Below are positions 44,067 to 52,054 of a DNA stretch of 64,000 nucleotides, in pieces (position 1 is the stretch's first letter; every line of letters starts with the position of its first letter). The DNA comes from CAVQJU01 sp963729215 (GTDB lineage: Bacteria > Acidobacteriota > Vicinamibacteria > Vicinamibacterales > CAVVIG01). Under the pieces are notes generated by a model that did no database searches, had not been told where the DNA came from, and was given only the letters and a program-made list of their open reading frames with translations. The stretch spans positions 186,001 to 250,000 of the forward strand of contig CAVSND010000016.1 of the NCBI GenBank assembly GCA_963729215.1. The letters are read 5' to 3'. The position numbers were made by a program, and so were the translations under genes.

Positions 44067-45692
44067 CTACTGCAGCACCCCCGGGCATGGCAGCGTTGGA
44101 AGGACGAAAGGGGCTGGATGATGGGCGTCCGAGCGCAGGAACAGCGCCGCGTCCCCGTCGCGAAAGCCCTGTTGCCAGCGCGGATCGGACTCGATACGCG
44201 ACAGCACGGGGCTGTCGGTGGGAATCAGGACGAAATTTGTGTCGTAACGCAACGGTGCGTCGACGTCCACGCTGCCTGCGTCCTTCAGAAAGAAGTCGAA
44301 GTTCTCGATCACCATGCGGTCCGGAAACAGCGAAATGTTCCGGCCATCCATGGAGACCCGGACTGAGGGGTACAGATTCCAGGTGACGTAGGATCCCCAC
44401 CAGAGCGGACCGAACACGTTTCCTGCAAGGCCGTTGGCTTTCATGAACGCGACGGCCTGGCAGGGGTTCCGGCTGCCGAGGACGCCCGAGTCGGCCCTGA
44501 CAACCGGCTGCGGCTGCGATAGCACGAACGCGATCGTGAGGCACGCGGGCAGCACCGACAGACCGCGCAGCACGAACCACGTCCGTCGAAACACCGCTGA
44601 CTCGCCCCCTCGCGAGGCGAGCCGCGCGATCACCGGGGCCAGCCAGATCGCGGCGAGCGGGACGTGCCGAACCGAGACAAACGACATCACGAGGAGCGGA
44701 ACGCCGGTGATCACCCAGCCAAGACGCCGCGGGAGCTCGGATTTCCTGGCCTGCCGGCAGGCGAACCACGAGACAGCGAGAAACACCGCGGCGATCAGCG
44801 TGATGACCACGGCGGACCAGGCGTCGGTTCGCAGGCTCGCCGGACCCCACTCGACCGTGTACCGCCGGTTCGTGTCGTGCGTCAGCTCGGTCAGCACGTA
44901 AATCCAGAGCCGCACGCCCATCGGATTGATGAACGTCACGGCGACGCAGGCGGCGAGCGCCGCCCAGAGCGCCTTCGTGCCGTCCATGAGTCCCGCAGCG
45001 CTCCGGCGATCCCACGAAAGATTCTGCGACACCCTCAACGCGATCGCGAGACCGATCGCGCCGAGTCCGGCGACAAAGCCGCCGTGCATGTTTGCCCACA
45101 CGAGCATCACGATCGGCAATACCCAGAGGCGGGCGCGTCCGTGAACGACATAGCGGAACAGGACGGCGACGAAGACGGCAAAGAAAGCGAACGTGAACAG
45201 TTGCGGGCGGAACAGAAAAAATCGGGCGGCAGACGATGCGCACAATGCGAAGACGGGAACCCAGACGTGCGGATCGTCCGTGGCGGCACGTACCGCCACA
45301 GCCATGAAATAGAGCGCGATGCCTCCGACGAGGCCCTTCAACGCGATGAGACCCAGAGGACCCGCGAACTTGTACGCCAGCCACAACACGATATGCGCGC
45401 CGTACTCGAAGGTGATCCACTCAAACCCGGCGGACGTGTAGGCGAATGGATCCCGCGTGGTCAGGCCGCCTTGTTCGACGAACAGGCGCCCCGACGCCAG
45501 ATAGCCCCAGAGGTCCGGATCTGCCCGGCGCATCGAATACAGGCTGACCACGGCGACGAGGAACGCGAACACATGAAACGCCACGGTCAACCCTTGCGGC
45601 ACCGTGACCTGCCTGACAGGGACACCCCGAGACGCCGCCTGGAGCGTCATTGGGCCAGGACCCAGGCCGGATCGGGTTACAGGGCTGATCAT
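44067..45692 (-). CDS. Polytopic membrane protein of unknown function
   Basis: About 541 aa, 10-12 predicted membrane helices (for example LTVAFHVFAFLVAVVSLYSM and LWVLPIVMLVWANMHGGFVA), then a soluble C-terminal part (NPCQAVAFMKANGLAGNVFG; SVRVSMDGRNISLFPDRMVI). The layout resembles lipid-linked glycosyltransferase-like (GT-C) proteins with an extracytoplasmic tail, but no diagnostic motif was recognised. The frame is open to a GTG that abuts the PAP2 gene stop (45731); ATG at 45692 or 45650 are alternatives. Same direction as the PAP2 gene, so a two-gene unit is likely. Confidence 0.72.
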   Translation of the reverse strand: MISPVTRSGLGPGPMTLQAASRGVPVRQVTVPQGLTVAFHVFAFLVAVVSLYSMRRADPDLWGYLASGRLFVEQGGLTTRDPFAYTSAGFEWITFEYGAHIVLWLAYKFAGPLGLIALKGLVGGIALYFMAVAVRAATDDPHVWVPVFALCASSAARFFLFRPQLFTFAFFAVFVAVLFRYVVHGRARLWVLPIVMLVWANMHGGFVAGLGAIGLAIALRVSQNLSWDRRSAAGLMDGTKALWAALAACVAVTFINPMGVRLWIYVLTELTHDTNRRYTVEWGPASLRTDAWSAVVITLIAAVFLAVSWFACRQARKSELPRRLGWVITGVPLLVMSFVSVRHVPLAAIWLAPVIARLASRGGESAVFRRTWFVLRGLSVLPACLTIAFVLSQPQPVVRADSGVLGSRNPCQAVAFMKANGLAGNVFGPLWWGSYVTWNLYPSVRVSMDGRNISLFPDRMVIENFDFFLKDAGSVDVDAPLRYDTNFVLIPTDSPVLSRIESDPRWQQGFRDGDAALFLRSDAHHPAPFVLPTLPCPGVLQ

Positions 45693-45731
45693 GGGAAGAA
45701 CAGCGTGGTCGCGAACGCCTCGAGCGCCCAC

Positions 45732-46772
45732 CTATTCATTGGCCGGCAGGAGCCGCTTCCCGCGCCACTCATAAAGGGCAATGCTGCCCGCGACCAGCGC
45801 CACCGCGGCGAGCACGTCCACCACATAGTGCTCGCCGGTTATCACGGTCGAGAGCGCGAGACCGATGTTGAGCACAATCAGCGGAATGAAGATCCTGCGT
45901 CGATGGCGAAATGCCCACGTGACCAGCAGCGCGCCGGCCACATGGAATGACGGGAATGAAACCAGGCCCTCGATATCATCGAAACGGACGACGGTCATCG
46001 TGCCCTCGTGGAATCCGCGGATTTGCACGATTGCCCTCGTCTCGTCGATCGTCGGATGGAGCCCGTAGAAGACCGGCACGCAGGCGGACGGCCAAATCGC
46101 CAGCGCCGCGATCGTCACGATCAGGCACACGTGGAAGTGAAAGGCGAATTCCCACAGCCGACTGCGGTCGCGTAGTACGACCAGGGCGAGCAAGGTCAGG
46201 AGCATCTGGGGAGCGAACGTGAAGTACGTGACCGTCGCGAGACGCGATATCCAGGGGTGCGTCCAGGTCCACGCCGTCATGGCCGGCACCGACACGCCCA
46301 GCCAGGCATCTGCCTTCGCCAGCCACGGATCCGCGTAAGGCGCCGCCAGCGCGAGTGCGCCGTACTGCATCGGCACGAGGACGTTCGTCAGCAGCACCAT
46401 CGCGAAGGTGACGAACAACACCTCGGCGACGAACCACTCCGCGGGCTTGCCGGGCACGAAATACAGGTTGAGCCAGACCACCACGATCGCGCCGAGAAGC
46501 GCGGCGCCCAGCCAGACGGTCGACCACTCGATGGTCAGACTGCCGGCGGAGAACAGAGCGACGCCCGCGACGAGCGCGCAGATATTCAGGCCGATGAGAA
46601 GTCTGCCGAGAGGGTTCAGGCCGAGGCGCGCCAGCGCTGGCCGCGCGGGACCAGCATCCTGATCGAATGTCCACGCGTCAAACTCCGCGCCTCCGGCGAT
46701 CAGCCTGCGCCGGCGGCGGAACGCCCACATCGCAAGGAGCACACCCACCGCACACAGCAACGGAAATGACAC
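45732..46772 (-). CDS. PAP2-family membrane protein, Aur1-like
   Basis: About 346 aa with six or more membrane helices. The PAP2 second and third motifs are present: SFPSFHVAGALLVTWAFRHR (conserved Ser...His) and STVITGEHYVVDVLAAVAL (His...Asp). The first motif is the divergent form of inositol-phosphorylceramide-synthase-like (Aur1/PAP2_3) proteins. Likely a lipid phosphatase or phosphotransferase acting on the periplasmic side. The start is uncertain: the GTG at 46772 leads straight into the first membrane helix, while the frame is open to 46886. Confidence 0.82.
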   Translation of the reverse strand: MSFPLLCAVGVLLAMWAFRRRRRLIAGGAEFDAWTFDQDAGPARPALARLGLNPLGRLLIGLNICALVAGVALFSAGSLTIEWSTVWLGAALLGAIVVVWLNLYFVPGKPAEWFVAEVLFVTFAMVLLTNVLVPMQYGALALAAPYADPWLAKADAWLGVSVPAMTAWTWTHPWISRLATVTYFTFAPQMLLTLLALVVLRDRSRLWEFAFHFHVCLIVTIAALAIWPSACVPVFYGLHPTIDETRAIVQIRGFHEGTMTVVRFDDIEGLVSFPSFHVAGALLVTWAFRHRRRIFIPLIVLNIGLALSTVITGEHYVVDVLAAVALVAGSIALYEWRGKRLLPANE

Positions 46773-47002
46773 GGGTACACGGGTTTGTGCAACCGAGATG
46801 CCACGCGCGCACCCCACCGTCCTGACCGTCCGCGCGCAGAACTTTGCAACCGTGGATCGCGCCCGGTGATTTCGCGAGGAAAACACCCTGGCGGCAGGTG
46901 GTGCTCGATCACATTCGTAATCGAACTGGCAGATCCGTGGTCAATCTCAGCCGAACATCACGACACAACAGAAATAGTCGCGCAAACATCGTGCGATCGA
47001 GG

Positions 47003-47017
47003 CGGAACGGCAATTGC
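47003..47017 (+). promoter_or_regulatory. Sigma54-like promoter before the 90-aa membrane protein
   Basis: CGGAACGGCAATTGC keeps the GG-N10-GC spacing and TTGC of the -12 box; the -24 box reads GGAAC as at 23652. The predicted start near 47029 leaves a 33-base leader containing GGAAGGAG before the ATG at 47062. Confidence 0.5.
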
Positions 47018-47061
47018 GAGGCCCCGAACCAGGGCAGAGTGTCGCTGGAAGGAGTGACGCC

Positions 47062-47334
47062 ATGCGACGCAAATATACGGAAATCGTCATGTCGATCGCC
47101 GCAGTGGGACTGGTGCTGCTGGTGCTGATCTCGTTCGACGGCCGCGTGCGTCAGGAATTCTCGCTGCGCGTCGATGCGGGGGCCGCGGCCCAGGCGCAGG
47201 CCTTCGGTTCCACCGCCCGCAGACTGGCAGGCGTGGTGGTTCAGGTGGCGAGAGATCAGGGCCTCGCAAACACGCCCGTCCTCGTCTTCGTCTTCGCCGG
47301 CAGCATGCTCTTGTTCTTCATGACGCGAACGTGA
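47062..47334 (+). CDS. Small two-helix membrane protein
   Basis: 90 aa, family not recognised. N-terminal helix (TEIVMSIAAVGLVLLVLISF), a 35-residue loop rich in Ala and Arg, and a C-terminal helix (TPVLVFVFAGSMLLFFMTRT). Strong ribosome site GGAAGGAG. It ends four bases before the large pseudo-receiver protein gene and is surely co-transcribed with it. Topology suggests both ends on the same side with an exported or cytoplasmic loop. Confidence 0.72.
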   Translation: MRRKYTEIVMSIAAVGLVLLVLISFDGRVRQEFSLRVDAGAAAQAQAFGSTARRLAGVVVQVARDQGLANTPVLVFVFAGSMLLFFMTRT

Positions 47335-47338
47335 TCAG

Positions 47339-49228
47339 ATGTCGCTGATTCTCGCCATCGAACCCGACCGACGCCAGGTCGCCCATCTGGTCAGCATCGT
47401 CCGACACGTACAAGGCGCCGAGCTGATCCTGGCCGATACCACCGAGCGCGCCCTCGAGTCGATTGGCAACAACGTCCCCGATCTCATCCTGGTGCCCGCG
47501 CTTCTGTCTCCGCAGGACGATGCGGCGCTGGCGGCTGCCCTCCGCGTCATCGCGAGCGCTGCGCACGTGCAGATGCTCACGATTCCGACGTTCGCGGCGC
47601 CCAAGCCAGCGGCAAAGAAAGGCGTGCTGTCGGCGTTCCGGCGGAAGGCGTCGAACGATGCGCCCATCGACGGCTGCGATCCGAAGGTGTTCGCCGAAGA
47701 GATCGCCTCGTATATCGAGCGCGCGACCGAGGAGCGGGCCGCCGCCCAGTACTACGAAGACGATCAGGACGCCGTCCGGCCCGAGCCTGCACGGGCAAAG
47801 GTCACGACCTCAGAGGACGCCTTCGTCGCGGCCTTTGACGAACCGGAGCCTCAGGCGGCCTTCGAGGCCGTACAGGCCGAGACCGCAGATCCCGAACCCG
47901 CATATCAGGAGCCTGTATATCAGGAGCCCGCGTATCAGGAAGTCGCATATCACGCGCCCGACTACACGCCGGTCGCCGAGGCGGAGGAAGCGCCAGCCGA
48001 CGTGTGGGCCGCGCCGCCAGTCGCTGACGAGCTGATCGTCGAGCGTCCTGCGCACGGGAGACCGATCTTCCACGAAGTGTTTTCGTCGTCCGAGCCGGAG
48101 CCAGAGGCGGAACCGGTCTTCGAGTCAGCGCCGCCGATGGCGGAAGAGGCCGGAACGGCGGCGGACGTTGCACGCATCGTGGACCTGCCGGCGCCCGAGA
48201 TGGCGGTCGAGGAGTTTGCCGCGACGATTCCGCATGCGGACGCCGAGGAGGTCGAAGACGTAGCACCGCTCGCGGCCGCCGCGCCAGAGCCGGTCGAGCC
48301 AGCCGACGACATCACCGACATCGAGCAGGCGCCGGCGTTCGAGGACATGCTGGCCAACTTCGAGCGCGCGAACCTGCCCGTCATCGAGGAAGTTCACGCA
48401 GAGCAGTGGATGGCCGAGCCCCTCGACGCGGTGCACGACGACGAGGCCGACGCGTTCGAAGACGAGGCCGACAATCTCGACATCGACTTGTCCATCGAGC
48501 TGGACGCCGTCGTTCACGCCGAGAAACGTCCCAACAATCCGGAACCCGCGCAGGTCTTGAAGCCCTTCGAGCCCGTCGTGCCCGTTGAACGTGTCGAACC
48601 GCTTCCACTCGCCGCGTGGCAGGCGTGGCCCCGGCTCGACTGGACCGCGCCGGAAACGGCGGCCAAGTCGGCCCGGAACGGGGACTCGCACCAAGCCGTC
48701 GACCCGGTGGCGGTGGAGTTCGTGCAGGTCGCCGAATTCGAGGAGGCCCTGGAAGCCGAAGAGACCCTCGAGCGTTTCGAACCCGTCGTGCCGGTGGAAC
48801 GCGTCGAGCCGATGCCGCTTGCGGCCTGGTCTCGCTGGCCAAAGCTCGAAGGCGTCGCCGCCGAGGCGTATCAGGAACCCATCGCTCCGCGTAAAGCGGC
48901 GGCGAAGCCGGAGTGGGTCGAGCTCATGCGCTCGCTGCGCGAGGACATCGCCCGCCGCCGCGCGGAACTTGCCGCATCCGAGCCCGTCGCGGCGCCTCCC
49001 ACGCAGAAACCACAGCGCCCCCAGGCGGCCGCCCGGGTAAAAGCCGCCAAGCCGGCGGCGGCGCCCGCCGCCGTCGATCCGGCGACGCGTCCGAAGCGGA
49101 CCCGTCCCATCGAGGACGAGTGGGGGCTCTTCGATCCGGAACAGTGCGGCTTTGCCGCGCTGCTCGACAAGCTCGACGAGATGACCGTCACGCCGCCAGC
49201 GCCTCAGCCGCGGCGCCCGTCGCGATAA
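47339..49228 (+). CDS. Large acidic pseudo-receiver protein with disordered middle
   Basis: 629 aa; family not recognised. The N-terminal 110 residues have receiver topology (LILAIEPDRRQVAHLVSIVR), but the phospho-acceptor position reads ILVPALL, without Asp. The centre is a long acidic, low-complexity region with YQEP-type repeats (47902-47964) and two copies of the 18-residue motif FEPVVPVERVEPLPLAAW (48566-48619 and 48776-48829, the second with Met for Leu). The C-terminus is basic and then ends with the conserved-looking EDEWGLFDPEQCGFAALLDK. Likely a scaffold or adaptor. It may work with the small membrane protein before it and, by the shared promoter type, with the sigma54 regulon. Confidence 0.75.
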   Translation: MSLILAIEPDRRQVAHLVSIVRHVQGAELILADTTERALESIGNNVPDLILVPALLSPQDDAALAAALRVIASAAHVQMLTIPTFAAPKPAAKKGVLSAFRRKASNDAPIDGCDPKVFAEEIASYIERATEERAAAQYYEDDQDAVRPEPARAKVTTSEDAFVAAFDEPEPQAAFEAVQAETADPEPAYQEPVYQEPAYQEVAYHAPDYTPVAEAEEAPADVWAAPPVADELIVERPAHGRPIFHEVFSSSEPEPEAEPVFESAPPMAEEAGTAADVARIVDLPAPEMAVEEFAATIPHADAEEVEDVAPLAAAAPEPVEPADDITDIEQAPAFEDMLANFERANLPVIEEVHAEQWMAEPLDAVHDDEADAFEDEADNLDIDLSIELDAVVHAEKRPNNPEPAQVLKPFEPVVPVERVEPLPLAAWQAWPRLDWTAPETAAKSARNGDSHQAVDPVAVEFVQVAEFEEALEAEETLERFEPVVPVERVEPMPLAAWSRWPKLEGVAAEAYQEPIAPRKAAAKPEWVELMRSLREDIARRRAELAASEPVAAPPTQKPQRPQAAARVKAAKPAAAPAAVDPATRPKRTRPIEDEWGLFDPEQCGFAALLDKLDEMTVTPPAPQPRRPSR

Positions 49229-49289
49229 GCGCGGGAACGCACCCGCCGCGGCAAAGGGACGCCGAGCGACCGTCTGCTATGATGCGCGC

Positions 49290-51833
49290 GTGCGCGCCCG
49301 GGGAATCCTTCTCTCATTCGCCCTGATCGTCCTCTCCGTCAACCCTGGAGCTCAACAGCAGGCGGATCGCGTCCCGACACCCGAGGCGCATTTCGGTTTT
49401 CGCATGGGTGCCGACGGGTACCTCGCCTCGGCGGACGCGATCGAAAAGTATTTCGAACTCGCGGCCGCGGGCTCCGACCGCGTGAAGATCGCGGACCTCG
49501 GGCCGACAACCGAAAAACACCGGACGATCGCCGCGATCGTCTCGGCGCCGGAGAACATCCGCAACCTCGATCAAATCAAACGCGACAACCAGCGGCTCGC
49601 CGATCCGCGCACGCTCGGGCCCGAGGAGGCCGGCCGGATCGCCGCCACGCACAAAGTCGTCGTCGCCATCGGCTGCAGCATTCACGCGACCGAGGTTGGC
49701 GCCACGCAGGCTGCCAATCAGTTGCTCCACGAACTGGCCACATCCAACGATCCCGCGGTCCTCGATCAGCTGCGGAATGTGGTGCTGATCATCATCCCGA
49801 TGCTCAACCCTGACGGCAATCGGCTGGTGGTCGACTGGTACAACAAGTTCAAGAACACACCGTTTGACGGCGGGCCGATGCCGTGGGCGGATCACAAGTA
49901 CGCCGGCCACGACATCAATCGTGACGGCTTCATGATGAACCTGGCCGAGAGCCGAAATCTCTCCCGATTCTTCTACGGCGAGTGGCATCCCCAGGTGTTC
50001 CTCGCGATGCATCAGATGGAGAACGACGGCCCGCGATTCTACGCGCCGCCGAACAGCAATCCGATTCACCCCAACTACGATCCGATCATCTGGCGCGAAG
50101 CCGCGCTCCTCGGCGCCTCGATTACGCTCGAGCTCGAACGCGATCAGCGCGCGGGCGTCGCATCGAGCAGCCCGTTCGACTACTACTGGCCGGGTTACGA
50201 GGACTCCGTGCCGCTCGGCCATAACACGGTCTGCCTGCTGACCGAAGCCGCCAGCGCCAGGGTCGCCAGCACGGTCGCCGAAACGAGAACGGACACTGCT
50301 GGCCAGATCGACGCACCACATCCCTGGCCGGGCGGACCGTGGCGACTCCGCGACATCGTCGACTACGACATCAGCGCGATGCACGGCCTGTTGCGCGGTG
50401 CGGCCGCCTACCGCGGCGAGCTCGTGCGGAATTTCTACGACATGGGAAAACGTGCGGTCGACGCAGGCACACAGAGCACGCCGTTTGCCTTCGTCATTCC
50501 GCCGGAGCAGCACGACGTCCTCGCCGTCCGCAAGCTCGAAGAACTGCTGATCCTCGGCGGCATCGAAATCCAACGCGCGCAGGAGCCGTTTCGCGCCGGG
50601 ACGACGCCATATGCGGCGGGCAGCGATCTCATCCTGCTTTCGCAGCCGTATCGCGCGTATGTGAAGACGCTCCTCGAACGCCAGGACTACCCCGTCCCCG
50701 CAGGCCCGATGGATCGGCCATACGACGCCACTGGCTGGACGCTGCCGGATCAGATGGGCGTGGACGTGCGGACAATCGAGCGGCCTTTCGAACTGCCGCT
50801 CATGTCCCGCCTGAACGCGGTCTCGACACCGGCCGGCAAAATCTGGGGCGAACGAAAACCCGGCTACTACCTCGTCGACGCACGAGGCTCGACTGGTGCG
50901 CTGGCGTTCAATCGTCTGCTCACCGCCGGGCTGCCGGCCACCTGGCTGGCAGCCGGGATGGACGTCAACGGCTATCGTTATCCCGCCGGATCGCTCGTCG
51001 TTCCCGCGGGCAACGAGGCCGAGCCCGCCTTGACGGCGATCGCCGGCCAGATGAATGTGCGCGTGGACGGCGTGAAAGGGAGGCCGCCGGCGACATTGCC
51101 GGCGGCTGCATCCACGAAGGGGTCCGCGCGACCCAGAGTCGCGATCTACAAGTCCGTCGCCGACAACAGCGACGAAGGCTGGACGCGCTGGCTGCTCGAA
51201 CAGTACGAGTTCCCGTTCGCGAGCGTCGACAGCGTCCTTCTCCGAGCCGGCGATCTGCGCGCTCAGTTCGACGCGATCATTCTGCCCGGCGCGACGGCCG
51301 AAACCCTCTTGAAAGGTATGGTGAAGGACTCGGTGCCGCTTGGCTACGGCGGCGGGCTCGGCGACGAAGGTGTGCGTGAGCTGGACACTTTTGTCAGAGC
51401 GGGCGGAACGCTGATCTGTCTCGATCGGGCCGGCGATTTCGCCATCGATGTCTTCAAGCTGCCGATCAAGGATGTCGCCCAGCTGCCGCGCGACGCTTTC
51501 TTCTGCCCGGGATCACTCGTGCGCATCGAGCTCGACGTGAACCAGCCCATGGCGTACGGGATGCCAGCGAAAGTGGCGGCGTTCTTCGACGAGGGTTCGG
51601 CGTATGACGTGCCGGCCACTGCGGGCATCACGACGATTGCGCGTTACGCCGCCAAAGACGTCCTCGTCAGCGGCCTGCTCCAGGGGGAATCCGTGATCGC
51701 CGGGCGCCCCGCCATCATCTCGGCGCCGGTCGGCGCCGGTCGAGTGGTGCTCTTCGGCGTCCGCGTCCAGCATCGCGCGCAGTCGATGGCCACCTACCGC
51801 CTGCTCTTCAACGCTATCTTCACATCGCGCTAA
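49290..51833 (+). CDS. Secreted M14-family zinc carboxypeptidase
   Basis: 847 aa. Signal peptide (GILLSFALIVLSVNPGAQQQ). Peptidase M14 domain in the first 400 residues: zinc ligands in SIHATEVGATQAA (HxxE), substrate-binding NRDGF (GHDINRDGFMMNLAESRN), and the third-ligand His in VFLAMHQMENDGP. A C-terminal region of about 400 residues resembles glutamine-amidotransferase-like folds (GDLRAQFDAIILPGATAETL). Large secreted M14 proteins with this layout are frequent in soil bacteria and degrade peptides outside the cell. GTG start. Confidence 0.88.
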   Translation: MRARGILLSFALIVLSVNPGAQQQADRVPTPEAHFGFRMGADGYLASADAIEKYFELAAAGSDRVKIADLGPTTEKHRTIAAIVSAPENIRNLDQIKRDNQRLADPRTLGPEEAGRIAATHKVVVAIGCSIHATEVGATQAANQLLHELATSNDPAVLDQLRNVVLIIIPMLNPDGNRLVVDWYNKFKNTPFDGGPMPWADHKYAGHDINRDGFMMNLAESRNLSRFFYGEWHPQVFLAMHQMENDGPRFYAPPNSNPIHPNYDPIIWREAALLGASITLELERDQRAGVASSSPFDYYWPGYEDSVPLGHNTVCLLTEAASARVASTVAETRTDTAGQIDAPHPWPGGPWRLRDIVDYDISAMHGLLRGAAAYRGELVRNFYDMGKRAVDAGTQSTPFAFVIPPEQHDVLAVRKLEELLILGGIEIQRAQEPFRAGTTPYAAGSDLILLSQPYRAYVKTLLERQDYPVPAGPMDRPYDATGWTLPDQMGVDVRTIERPFELPLMSRLNAVSTPAGKIWGERKPGYYLVDARGSTGALAFNRLLTAGLPATWLAAGMDVNGYRYPAGSLVVPAGNEAEPALTAIAGQMNVRVDGVKGRPPATLPAAASTKGSARPRVAIYKSVADNSDEGWTRWLLEQYEFPFASVDSVLLRAGDLRAQFDAIILPGATAETLLKGMVKDSVPLGYGGGLGDEGVRELDTFVRAGGTLICLDRAGDFAIDVFKLPIKDVAQLPRDAFFCPGSLVRIELDVNQPMAYGMPAKVAAFFDEGSAYDVPATAGITTIARYAAKDVLVSGLLQGESVIAGRPAIISAPVGAGRVVLFGVRVQHRAQSMATYRLLFNAIFTSR

Positions 51834-51859
51834 TCGAGCTTCTTCATTCTGCTGTAGTA

Positions 51860-51913
51860 CGTAGCGGCCGGCTTCAGCCGGCCGGCGATCGTCCGCCTGA
51901 AGGCGGACGCACG
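51860..51913. repeat. Palindromic repeat, copy 2
   Basis: Same two-hairpin unit as at 13428 (CGTAGCGGCCGGCTTCAGCC start), with one base missing in the terminal GCTACG. It lies between the M14 peptidase and the helicase/methyltransferase module. Confidence 0.85.
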
Positions 51914-52054
51914 GTTGATCAATCGTCATCGGCTCCTTGGCATCAGCCATTGCGCGATCTTTCCCCTGGGTCTTGAACTCGCTCGAATTCCCGTGCGGTT
52001 TTTAGTGCAGCGGTTGCGTGATCGCAGCCGTTGCCTCGTCTGGTTTTTCGCATC

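Noticed and set aside
44056..45950. Open frames opposite and alongside the polytopic membrane protein
   Set aside because: Only the frame used shows regular membrane helices; the others are Arg/His-rich shadows.
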